Assembly (NCBI GenBank): GCA_015522765.1
Contig: WALR01000140.1
Coordinates: 1 to 6,238, forward strand
From: Candidatus Woesearchaeota archaeon
Lineage (GTDB): Archaea; Nanobdellota; Nanobdellia; Woesearchaeales; WALR01
Direction of reading: 5' to 3'
Length of the DNA: 6,238 nt
Shown here one piece after another: positions 1-5,578 of the stretch. Within the stretch, counting starts at the first letter, position 1, and each line of letters opens with the position of its first letter. Under the pieces are notes generated by a model. It was not told the DNA's origin. It saw only the letters and a program-made list of their open reading frames with translations, and did not search any database. The position numbers and the translations under genes were made by a program.

Positions 1-8
1 AATATAGA
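1..8 (+). promoter_or_regulatory. Candidate TATA box for the two-module Lrp-type regulator
   Basis: The sequence AATATAGA has its centre 24.5 nt upstream of the ATG at 29. The same spacing is seen for four other TATA boxes in this window, which supports a leaderless start at 29. The site lies at the window edge, so any BRE is out of view and the match is only partial. Confidence 0.4.
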
Positions 9-28
9 CTATGCACTCAATCAATAAA

Positions 29-1009
29 ATGGTTGTTAAAATCGACAAGGTTGACAGGAAGATACTCTCAGAGCTGGACAAGAACGCCAGACAGCCAGTG
101 TCTGTTATTGCAAAGAAACTGAGAGTCAGCCGCATCGTGATAGAATACAGGATGAAAAAACTCGAACGACAGGGGGTAATAAGGTCATATGTAGGATTCA
201 TCGATCCCTGCAAGTTCGGCCTCTCCTCCTGGAAGACCTATGTCAAGTTCCAGAATCTCACCCAGGAGAAAGAAAAGACGCTTGATATCTACCTTAATTC
301 CGTACCGAACTTGTGGTGGGTGATAAAAACAACGGGTGCCTATGACTTAATGTTCTGTGTTCTTGCGAGGAGCCCCTATGAGTATTACCAGACACTCTTT
401 CAGTTTCAGCAGAAGTTTAACGCAATAATATTTGACATTGCAATAACCAACCACATCGACTCTAGGTGGTTCACGAGAAACTACCTCACCGGTTCAAGGG
501 GAGAATTCATCGGGCCGGTGTTCACCAAAAACCCGGTTAACGAGGAGATTAAAGAGCTTGACCGCAAAATCCTGGAGATAGTGGCGTCCAACTGCAGAAC
601 TTCCCTTGTTAGTATAGCAAATAAACTCAACACGAGCGCAAGAATCGTCTCCTATCACCTTAGAGAACTCGAAAAGAAGAGAATCATAGTGAACTACCGC
701 CTCAACATGGATGTTCAGAAGATAGGGTATTCTCTGTATAAGGTTTTATTGTCACTGAAAGACTTCAGCAAATCAGACATCAGGGCAATCGAAGAGTTCC
801 TCCTTCACGAGCCAAACGCGGTAGATAAATCAACAGCATATGGTCCCTGGGATATGGAATTCGAGCTTGAGGTAGGCAGCCACTCACAATTCAACGAGAT
901 AATGAAGCGTCTTAGAGGGGCCTTCCCACGCATAGTAAAGAAGTTTGAGTATGTACAGGTGTACCAGGAGCTTAGGCATGACAACAACTTCATAGGACGC
1001 ATGAGCTGA
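29..1009 (+). CDS. Two-module Lrp/AsnC-family transcriptional regulator
   Basis: Predicted 326-residue DNA-binding regulator made of two Lrp/AsnC units in one chain. Unit 1 has a winged helix-turn-helix at about residues 6-54 (DRKIL opening, recognition helix around SRIVIEYRMKKLE), followed by a RAM-like ligand or oligomerisation domain at about 62-146. Unit 2 repeats the plan: HTH at about 174-224 (again ELDRKIL, with SARIVSYHLRELEKK as recognition helix), then an alpha/beta domain at about 232-318. Classical Lrp proteins are about 150 residues with one unit, so this is a covalent pseudo-dimer. The ATG at 29 is preferred over the in-frame ATG at 11 because of the TATA box spacing; the earlier start would add six residues. 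The gene is monocistronic within the window and convergent with the next gene. Family assignment is firm; ligand and targets are unknown. Confidence 0.88.
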   Translation: MVVKIDKVDRKILSELDKNARQPVSVIAKKLRVSRIVIEYRMKKLERQGVIRSYVGFIDPCKFGLSSWKTYVKFQNLTQEKEKTLDIYLNSVPNLWWVIKTTGAYDLMFCVLARSPYEYYQTLFQFQQKFNAIIFDIAITNHIDSRWFTRNYLTGSRGEFIGPVFTKNPVNEEIKELDRKILEIVASNCRTSLVSIANKLNTSARIVSYHLRELEKKRIIVNYRLNMDVQKIGYSLYKVLLSLKDFSKSDIRAIEEFLLHEPNAVDKSTAYGPWDMEFELEVGSHSQFNEIMKRLRGAFPRIVKKFEYVQVYQELRHDNNFIGRMS

Positions 1010-1024
1010 TAGGCTGTATTCATG

Positions 1025-1071
1025 ATTAATTAACTTTTTTTACAAAAAAAACATAAAAATAGTTAATTAAT
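1025..1071. terminator. Probable bidirectional terminator (AT-rich palindrome with U-tracts)
   Basis: A perfect 11-nt inverted repeat (ATTAATTAACT at 1025-1035 and its complement at 1061-1071) continues, after one mismatch, into six more pairs around an 11-nt loop. The plus strand carries a T7 run (1035-1041) and the minus strand a T8 run (1051-1044). Archaeal RNA polymerase terminates mainly at U-tracts, so both convergent transcripts could end here. An operator role for the palindrome cannot be excluded. Confidence 0.65.
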
Positions 1072-1107
1072 GGTTTTCTCTTGTTAATCCAGGGAAAGAA
1101 TGAAGGA

Positions 1108-2127
1108 CTAAGCCTTCATCCCTGCCTGCTTGCACTCATTAATGAATGTTCCCAGCTTAGAGCTGTCCTTCACCCAGCCCTTAAGCACCTGGCCGTTGTT
1201 CAGGCAGACGAGCTGCGGAACCTCTACGCCTATGCTTGAGAGGCAGTTGTCGTAGAGCTTGCCCCCCTTGCCTGTGCTTGTCTCAATCCCGTAGTAGTCG
1301 ACGCCAAGTTTGTCAAGTGATTTTTTCATCTCAAGGCAGATATAGCAGTTATCGCTGTAATAAAATGCGAACTCCTTCTTAACACCCATCTTCGAGGCGC
1401 AATAGGAGTAATAACCCTTAAGCCTTATGTCAATTGCCGCGTGCCTTTTAAGGCCCTCTATGAATGAAGAGAGCATCTCCCCCTCCTTCTGCTGCTTAAG
1501 AAAGCCCCTTATCTGCGTCCTTATCTCGTCAAGGGTGACATTCCCCAGCTTATCACTATTATTCGCATAGTACTCCTCGACCTCTGCGTCGCTTACATTT
1601 ATCCCCTGGCTGAGCTGCGCCGTGAGCTTTGAGAGTATGACCTGCTTCCTTATCATCTCCTTGGCGTCATCGACAGTGAGCCCCCTCTTCGCAAGGACAT
1701 CCTCAATGGAGGTGTTTGCTGGGATGCTGTAGGCGAGTTTATTGAATGTGTCCTCGACCTCTGCGTCGCTGGCGTTTATACCCCTCTTAGCGGCTTCGTC
1801 CAATAAAAGCTTCTCATTTATTATCTGGTCGAGTATTGCCGCATCAGAATAAAACCCCCTTATCTCTGTTGGGAGTATAGATGAGAGCTTGTTAATATCA
1901 GCCTGTGTTATTATGTTGTTGTTCACCTTTGCCGCATATGCAGGCTCCTGCGGCTGGCGGCCCCTCAGCAGAAATGCAAGTACTATTATAGCAATGAATG
2001 CGATGCCCCAGTAGATATAACTCTTAGTGCTGACATTCTTCTTTTTTTTAGTCCTTCTCTTCCTCTTTATTGTATCCTGTTTTTCCCCTTTTATCTCTAT
2101 GTAGCCCTTATCTTCAGATTCAGCCAT
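1108..2127 (-). CDS. Membrane-anchored SurA-N-like chaperone fused to a thioredoxin-like domain
   Basis: Predicted 339-residue extracytoplasmic folding factor. It has a very basic cytoplasmic tail (KRKRRTKKKK at 21-30), one membrane helix at about 36-54 (N-terminus inside by the positive-inside rule), a helical SurA/trigger-factor-like region at about 65-235, and a thioredoxin or glutaredoxin fold at about 252-339. The latter shows CYIC at 261-264 and a likely cis-proline at P304 in VPQLVC. No parvulin isomerase domain is visible, so a peptidylprolyl isomerase label would be misleading. The helical part contains two INxSDAEVE segments (117-125 and 176-184). Further cysteines at 243, 295, 308 and 332 could form disulfides. 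The start at 2127 is chosen for its purine-rich ribosome site; an in-frame ATG at 2157 would add ten residues. Inferred role: thiol-disulfide exchange or holdase activity on exported proteins. Substrates are unknown. Confidence 0.8.
   Translation of the reverse strand: MAESEDKGYIEIKGEKQDTIKRKRRTKKKKNVSTKSYIYWGIAFIAIIVLAFLLRGRQPQEPAYAAKVNNNIITQADINKLSSILPTEIRGFYSDAAILDQIINEKLLLDEAAKRGINASDAEVEDTFNKLAYSIPANTSIEDVLAKRGLTVDDAKEMIRKQVILSKLTAQLSQGINVSDAEVEEYYANNSDKLGNVTLDEIRTQIRGFLKQQKEGEMLSSFIEGLKRHAAIDIRLKGYYSYCASKMGVKKEFAFYYSDNCYICLEMKKSLDKLGVDYYGIETSTGKGGKLYDNCLSSIGVEVPQLVCLNNGQVLKGWVKDSSKLGTFINECKQAGMKA
1574..1770 (-). repeat. In-frame 20-nt direct repeat inside the SurA-like region
   Basis: An identical 20-nt stretch occurs at 1574-1593 and 1751-1770, spaced by 177 nt, which is exactly 59 codons. 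It encodes SDAEVE in both copies. The flanking residues are also similar (INAS and INVS before it), so this is either an ancestral duplication of a helical unit or a convergent capping motif. Confidence 0.6.
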
Positions 2128-2132
2128 TATAA

Positions 2133-2140
2133 CCCCCCCT
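2133..2140 (-). promoter_or_regulatory. Ribosome binding site deciding the start at 2127
   Basis: On the minus strand AGGGGGGG is followed by a 5-nt spacer and then ATG. It supports the start at 2127 over the in-frame ATG at 2157, which lies upstream of this site. Confidence 0.55.
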
Positions 2141-2198
2141 AATAGTGTGATGTACAATCAAAGAACCCCTTTTTTCCGCCCCGAGGAGCAGTATCCTA

Positions 2199-2207
2199 CT
2201 ATAAAAC
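2199..2207 (-). promoter_or_regulatory. Candidate TATA box for the SurA-thioredoxin gene
   Basis: The minus strand reads GTTTTATAG. Transcription would begin near 2178-2180, giving a leader of about 50 nt that includes the ribosome binding site. The AT-rich box at 2215-2224 is partly symmetric and could also serve this strand. Confidence 0.35.
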
Positions 2208-2214
2208 AGAAAGA

Positions 2215-2224
2215 TTATTTAAAG
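2215..2224 (+). promoter_or_regulatory. TATA box for the DUF167/tRNA-thiolation cluster
   Basis: TTATTTAAAG has its centre about 24.5 nt upstream of the ATG at 2244, and no Shine-Dalgarno sequence lies between. This is the expected geometry for a leaderless transcript starting at the ATG. Confidence 0.55.
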
Positions 2225-2243
2225 TTTGCGTTTTAATCTTTTC

Positions 2244-2489
2244 ATGGCCGAAAAAGGTGAAGTGAAGAGGATAATGGTGAGGGTTATTCCAAGGTCAAGC
2301 AGGGCAGGTGTGGAATCCATGGGGGATGCGCTCCGTGTCCACCTCAAGTCACCCCCTGTTGAAGGGAAGGCCAATAAGGAGCTAATCTCTGTCTTAGCAG
2401 AATATTTTAAGGTGAGGAAAAGCGCCCTGTCAATTGTGAAAGGGGCTACCTCCAGGGATAAACTTGTTGAGGTAGATGAAAATGGATGA
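2244..2489 (+). CDS. DUF167 (YggU) family protein
   Basis: An 81-residue protein of the DUF167/YggU family, widespread in bacteria, archaea and eukaryotes and without a settled biochemical function. The family pattern is clear: MVRVIPRSSRAGVE near the N-terminus (11-24), the signature SPPVEGKANKEL at 36-47, and a closing segment with KGATSRDKLVEV at 66-77. Its length is normal for the family. A TTG at 2226 is in frame, but the ATG at 2244 has a TATA box at leaderless spacing, so it is preferred. It is the first gene of the plus-strand cluster and overlaps the next one by 8 nt, so the two are probably co-transcribed. The link to tRNA sulfur modification is positional only. Confidence 0.88.
   Translation: MAEKGEVKRIMVRVIPRSSRAGVESMGDALRVHLKSPPVEGKANKELISVLAEYFKVRKSALSIVKGATSRDKLVEVDENG
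2469..2473 (+). promoter_or_regulatory. Shine-Dalgarno for the ThiI-like gene, inside the DUF167 gene
   Basis: GAGGT lies 8 nt before the ATG at 2482 but only 2 nt before the ATG at 2476. This spacing favours 2482 as the start of the ThiI-like gene. Confidence 0.45.
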
Positions 2490-3369
2490 GCCAAAGGTCC
2501 AGCTAGTTAGATACGGCGAGATAGGGCTGAAGCTGGGCAACAGGGCATTCTTCGAGAAAAAGCTCGTCGACAATATAAGAAGATTAATCAGGAGCCTCGG
2601 CTGTACTGGCAGTGTGGAACGAATGAGGGGGCGGATTATTGTTAGGGCTTCCTCAGGGCTGCCGCTCTTCAGGGTTACAGGGATTGTCAGCTACAGCGAG
2701 GCGGTCGAGGTGGGCGCCTCGTTTGATGTAATTGCAGAGTCCCTTATCCGGATGGCAGAGCAGTTTCCGGGCAGCTTCAGGATAAATGCAAGGAGGATAA
2801 CAAAGACAATCCCCGAGGACTCAATGACTCTCAACAGGAGGCTCGGCGAGATTATAAGGGTTAAATTCAAACGACCAGTCAATCTGTCGCATCCGGATGT
2901 CTCATTCAACATAGAGGTCATTAAGGACAGGGCGTACCTCTTCACCAGCTCAGAGAGGGGGGTCGGCGGACTGCCGGTCGGTGTTGATAAAAAGGTAGCA
3001 GTCTTCCTTGACGGCAGAGAAGATGAAAGGGCACCAGCAGAGGAGCTCGCAGCCCTCTCAGCCCTTCTCATGCTTAAGAGGGGCTGCACAGTAGAGCTCT
3101 TCTGCCATCCTGAGTGCAGCCTTGAATCAGCCTCAATATTTATGAGAATGGTTCAGCCATTCTTCCCTGAGATGTGGGGGGAAACGCATGAACCGTTAAA
3201 AAAGCGGCTTGATGAAATAACAGGTTTCAGGGCAGTTGTTCTTCCCTCCAAAATAAAAGACGCCCTTAAAATAACAGCCGCCAATGGGGTTCCCCTCCTA
3301 TTTCCACTCGCAGCGTTTGACAGGGAAATGATAAAAGAGGAGCTTGCCCTCTTCCGGATTTTCAAATAG
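2482..3369 (+). CDS. ThiI-like NFLD-THUMP protein with a degenerate PP-loop domain
   Basis: A 295-residue relative of ThiI, the tRNA uridine-8 4-thiouridine synthetase. The ThiI N-terminal ferredoxin-like domain is recognisable at about residues 3-71 (VRYGEIGLKLGNRAFFEKKL), followed by THUMP at about 75-158 (SFRINARRITK, then SHPDVSFNIEV). The junction GVGGLPVG at 160-167 is typical of ThiI. Immediately after it, where active ThiI has an SGGxDS ATP-pyrophosphatase loop, this protein has FLDGREDE (175-182). The following LMLKRGCTVELF and the late PLAAFDREMI still align by eye to the ThiI AANH domain, but its middle is short and lacks the usual GxSLGQ segment. No rhodanese domain is present. 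The protein therefore probably binds tRNA without adenylating it. It starts inside the DUF167 gene; ATG 2476 is an alternative start. Not a frameshift: the frame is open throughout. Confidence 0.8.
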   Translation: MDEPKVQLVRYGEIGLKLGNRAFFEKKLVDNIRRLIRSLGCTGSVERMRGRIIVRASSGLPLFRVTGIVSYSEAVEVGASFDVIAESLIRMAEQFPGSFRINARRITKTIPEDSMTLNRRLGEIIRVKFKRPVNLSHPDVSFNIEVIKDRAYLFTSSERGVGGLPVGVDKKVAVFLDGREDERAPAEELAALSALLMLKRGCTVELFCHPECSLESASIFMRMVQPFFPEMWGETHEPLKKRLDEITGFRAVVLPSKIKDALKITAANGVPLLFPLAAFDREMIKEELALFRIFK

Positions 3370-3370
3370 G

Positions 3371-3380
3371 ATTATAAATA
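3371..3380 (+). promoter_or_regulatory. Internal TATA box for the ubiquitin-like protein gene
   Basis: ATTATAAATA starts directly after the ThiI-like stop codon, and its centre is about 25 nt before the ATG at 3401. No ribosome site of normal spacing precedes that ATG, so a separate leaderless transcript for the carrier and thiolase genes is plausible. Confidence 0.5.
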
Positions 3381-3400
3381 ATGCTTCCCCCCTTGTTAGG

Positions 3401-3589
3401 ATGATTATTGCAATTGACGGCGGAAAGAGAAGAATATCATTCAGCGGAACAGTAAGGGGGCTCCTTGAACACCTCTCACTCAGCCCATCATCAGTTGTTG
3501 TTATGAGAGAAGGGGAGATAGTAACATTGGACGAATCCCTTAACAATGACGACGAGGTTGTCATTATGAGCGTGCTTTCGGGAGGTTAA
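3401..3589 (+). CDS. Ubiquitin-like sulfur carrier (TtuB/SAMP/ThiS-like), C-terminal Gly-Gly
   Basis: A 62-residue beta-grasp protein ending in VLSGG. It shows the compact ThiS/MoaD/Urm1 pattern: a first beta hairpin (MIIAIDGGKRRISFSG), a helix (TVRGLLEHLSL), strands SVVVMREGEIV, and the usual acidic NNDDEVVIMSVLSGG tail. In the family, the terminal glycine is adenylated by an E1-like enzyme and converted to a thiocarboxylate that donates sulfur; archaeal SAMPs can also be attached to proteins. The gene directly before a TtuA/Ncs6-type thiolase argues for the tRNA 2-thiouridine role rather than molybdopterin or thiamine synthesis. The start at 3401 is chosen from beta-grasp length and the TATA box; the longer open frame upstream overlaps the ThiI-like gene. 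The activating enzyme is not in the window. Confidence 0.85.
   Translation: MIIAIDGGKRRISFSGTVRGLLEHLSLSPSSVVVMREGEIVTLDESLNNDDEVVIMSVLSGG
3581..3586 (+). promoter_or_regulatory. Shine-Dalgarno of the thiolase gene, formed by Gly-Gly codons
   Basis: GGAGGT lies 4 nt before the ATG at 3591. The same six bases are the last two sense codons (GGA GGT) of the ubiquitin-like gene, followed by its TAA stop. Translation of the two genes is therefore probably coupled. Confidence 0.75.
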
Positions 3590-3590
3590 G

Positions 3591-4499
3591 ATGAGGTGCA
3601 TCCACTGTTCAGAGAAAGCCGTCTTTGAGACGCCGCCACTCTGCAAGAGCCACTTCTCAGAGTATTTTGAGAGAACAGTGCTGAGGACAATAAATGATTT
3701 TAAGCTTATAAGAAAGGGCGAGAATCTTGCGGTAGCATCAAGCGGCGGAAAGGACTCAAATGTGCTCTTATTCGTACTTAAGAAGCTGGGGTTTAAGGTG
3801 ACGGCCCTTGCAATAAACGAGGGGATTGGGGGGTACAGGAGCCTCCTTTTAGATTCGCTAAGAAAATTCTGCCTGCAACAGGAGATACCCCTGAAGATAT
3901 ACGACTTCAGGGAGGAATACGGGTTTGGCACGGACGATATTGCAGGGCATGGCGGGGTGTGCAGGCGCTGCGGGACGCTAAGGAGGCGTCTTATAAACAT
4001 AAAGGCGGCGTCATTCGATGTTATTGCGACAGGCCACAACCTCGACGACGAGCTCCAGTCATTGATGATGAACATCGTAAAGAACAACCACGAGGTCGCA
4101 GCCAGGATAGGGCCCTCAAGCGGGGTGTTTAACAGCCAAGAGGCAGCGAGATACGGCTTCACGAGGAGGGTTAAGCCCCTCTTCTTCCTCTCAGAGAAGG
4201 AGGTTGTTATTTACGCCCTGCTCAACAGGATTCCGATGATTAACGCAAGCTGCCCCTACTCATCATCATCTATGAGGAGGCACCTGAAGATTCCCATAAG
4301 CAGGATGGAGGATGAATCGCCAGGGATTAAAAGAAGGATAATAAGGGGATTTATGAAAATCTCAGGGCCTCTAAAGAAGAGCTACGGCTCCTCAAGGCCG
4401 AACAGATGCGTGATATGCGGCCAGCCCTCAAAGAGCAGGATATGCTCAGCTTGCAGGATAGCCAGTGAGATAGAAGAAAAACTGGCTAATTCTCATTAA
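3591..4499 (+). CDS. ttuA: TtuA/Ncs6-family tRNA 2-thiolation enzyme
   Basis: A 302-residue member of the TtuA/Ncs6/CTU1 group, which thiolates tRNA uridine (U54 in Thermus TtuA, wobble U34 in Ncs6) using sulfur from a ubiquitin-like carrier. All expected parts are visible: an N-terminal zinc site (C3, C6, C18, H21), the PP-loop SGGKDS at 51-56, a CRRC pair at 124-127 which with C221 (NASCPYSS) matches the cysteines holding the catalytic [4Fe-4S] cluster in TtuA, the ATGHNLDDE motif at 146-154, and a C-terminal zinc site (C273, C276, C285, C288). Its length is normal for the family. It sits 1 nt after the stop codon of the carrier gene. Its 3' end overlaps the convergent reductase gene by 14 bp. 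Which uridine it modifies cannot be decided from sequence alone, so Ncs6 (U34) is an equally fair name. Confidence 0.93.
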   Translation: MRCIHCSEKAVFETPPLCKSHFSEYFERTVLRTINDFKLIRKGENLAVASSGGKDSNVLLFVLKKLGFKVTALAINEGIGGYRSLLLDSLRKFCLQQEIPLKIYDFREEYGFGTDDIAGHGGVCRRCGTLRRRLINIKAASFDVIATGHNLDDELQSLMMNIVKNNHEVAARIGPSSGVFNSQEAARYGFTRRVKPLFFLSEKEVVIYALLNRIPMINASCPYSSSSMRRHLKIPISRMEDESPGIKRRIIRGFMKISGPLKKSYGSSRPNRCVICGQPSKSRICSACRIASEIEEKLANSH

Positions 4500-5457
4500 G
4501 AACATCAGGGTTAAGCAGGTTGTCAGGCTTCTCACCCGAGAGCGCGGCAATCACATTCTTTGCGGCGAGGACCGCCATCCCGTCCCTCGCCTCCTCTGTG
4601 GCGCTTGCAACATGGGGGGTGAGTATCACATTCTTCATCCCCAGTAGTCTCTCATTGACAGCAGGCTCATTCTCATAGACATCAATCCCTGCCGCCCATA
4701 TCTCATTGTTCTCAAGGGCGTCTGCAAGCGCCTCCTCGTCAACCACAGGGCCTCGGCTGGTGTTAATGAGTATTGCAGTGCTCTTCATCTTCTTGAATTC
4801 CTCCCTTGATATGAGGTGCCTTGTCTTCTCGTTGAGGCTCACGAAGAGGCCTATATAATCCGATTCTCTCAGGAGGGTGTCCATATCAACAAACTCCGCG
4901 TCGAGCTCATCAGCGTAGTCCTTTTTTGACATGTCATGGTAGATTATCCTCATGCCGAATCCCTTTCTCGCCCTCTCTGCGACGGCGTATCCTATCCTTC
5001 CCATCCCTATGATTCCAAGTGTCTTATTGCAAAAGTCCTTTCCGAGGAGGAGCATAGGGCCCCATCCCCTGTACTTCCCCTCCCTTAGAAACCTGTCTGA
5101 CTCAACAATCCTCCTTGCTGTTGCGAGCATAAGGGCAATGGAGAAGTCAGCGACGCTTGGCGTTAATACCCCGGGGGTGTTCGTCGCCATGACATTGTGC
5201 CTTGTGCATGCCTCCAGGTCTATGTTGTCAAATCCGACCGCGTAGTTGGCGGCAATTTTTAATTTAGGGGCGGCGTCGAGAAGCTCATCGTCAACCCTGT
5301 CTGTTAGCAGGCTTACAATGGCATCCGCATCCTTCACTCCCTCTATTAATTCTTCCCGTGTGGCAGGCCTGTCCCTGTCGTTAATAACAACATCAAATCT
5401 CTCCCTAAGCATCTCTGTGCCCTTTTTGGGTATGGGCCTTGTTATAAAGACTTTCAT
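4486..5457 (-). CDS. gyaR: Glyoxylate/hydroxypyruvate reductase (D-2-hydroxyacid dehydrogenase family)
   Basis: A 323-residue cytosolic oxidoreductase that closely resembles archaeal glyoxylate reductases such as that of Thermococcus litoralis. It would reduce glyoxylate to glycolate, or hydroxypyruvate to D-glycerate. Substrate-domain motifs include VFITRPIP at the start and ANYAVGFDNID at 70-80. The Rossmann loop GMGRIG is at 151-156, with D175 ending the second strand, which favours NADH over NADPH. The catalytic triad is R235 (INTSRGP), E264 (DVYENEP) and H282 (TPHVASAT), all intact. Length is usual for the family. The start is supported by AGGAGGGGG upstream. Phosphoglycerate dehydrogenase is less likely, since no regulatory domain follows. 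It reads against its right-hand and left-hand plus-strand neighbours, so it appears to be a single-gene unit. Confidence 0.92.
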   Translation of the reverse strand: MKVFITRPIPKKGTEMLRERFDVVINDRDRPATREELIEGVKDADAIVSLLTDRVDDELLDAAPKLKIAANYAVGFDNIDLEACTRHNVMATNTPGVLTPSVADFSIALMLATARRIVESDRFLREGKYRGWGPMLLLGKDFCNKTLGIIGMGRIGYAVAERARKGFGMRIIYHDMSKKDYADELDAEFVDMDTLLRESDYIGLFVSLNEKTRHLISREEFKKMKSTAILINTSRGPVVDEEALADALENNEIWAAGIDVYENEPAVNERLLGMKNVILTPHVASATEEARDGMAVLAAKNVIAALSGEKPDNLLNPDVLNEN

Positions 5458-5462
5458 AGACG

Positions 5463-5471
5463 CCCCCTCCT
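5463..5471 (-). promoter_or_regulatory. Shine-Dalgarno of the glyoxylate reductase gene
   Basis: AGGAGGGGG on the minus strand, 5 nt before the ATG at 5457. It is a strong site, yet the TATA box at 5479-5486 would place transcription start at the ATG itself, so either that TATA box is not used or there are two starts. Confidence 0.6.
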
Positions 5472-5478
5472 AGCAGTG

Positions 5479-5486
5479 TTTATAAT
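5479..5486 (-). promoter_or_regulatory. Candidate TATA box for the glyoxylate reductase gene
   Basis: The minus strand reads ATTATAAA, centred 25.5 nt before the ATG. A second AT-rich candidate, TTTTAAATTAAT (minus strand, 5525-5536), would give a leader of about 48 nt that includes the Shine-Dalgarno sequence. Confidence 0.4.
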
Positions 5487-5545
5487 CATCATACTTTGTA
5501 TTACAATCTTCAGAAAAACAGGGGATTAATTTAAAACAATTATTG

Positions 5546-5578
5546 AAAAAAATTATTATTGCTCTCCTCTCTGAGAGG
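5546..5578 (-). terminator. Probable terminator of the small minus-strand ORF
   Basis: Directly after the stop of the small ORF, the minus strand has a perfect 6-bp inverted repeat (CCTCTC and GAGAGG, one base between, 5566-5578), then an AT-rich stretch and a T7 run (5552-5546). The hairpin loop is too short to form fully, so the U-tract is probably the working part. Confidence 0.45.

Noticed and set aside
1108..2127. Annotation as peptidylprolyl isomerase
   Set aside because: Only the SurA N-terminal-like helical part is recognisable; no parvulin domain can be found between it and the thioredoxin-like domain.
2691..3089. Minus-strand open frame of 132 codons inside the ThiI-like gene
   Set aside because: It is fully covered by a clearly coding plus-strand gene, has serine- and leucine-rich shadow composition, and has no ribosome site.
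2482..3369. Possibility that the missing PP-loop reflects a frameshift or pseudogene
   Set aside because: The frame is open for 295 codons, codon use is uniform, and residues after the lost motif still follow the ThiI pattern, so divergence fits better than disruption.
3491..4162. Minus-strand open frame of 223 codons across the thiolase gene
   Set aside because: The plus strand encodes an intact TtuA/Ncs6 protein with all catalytic motifs; the minus product shows no recognisable motif.
4952..5473. Two plus-strand open frames inside the glyoxylate reductase gene
   Set aside because: They are antisense to an intact, motif-complete dehydrogenase and have low-complexity serine and leucine composition.
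5486..5492. Box C-like ATGATGA on the minus strand, considered as part of a C/D guide RNA near nop5
   Set aside because: No CTGA box D lies at a suitable distance downstream and no C'/D' pair is seen.
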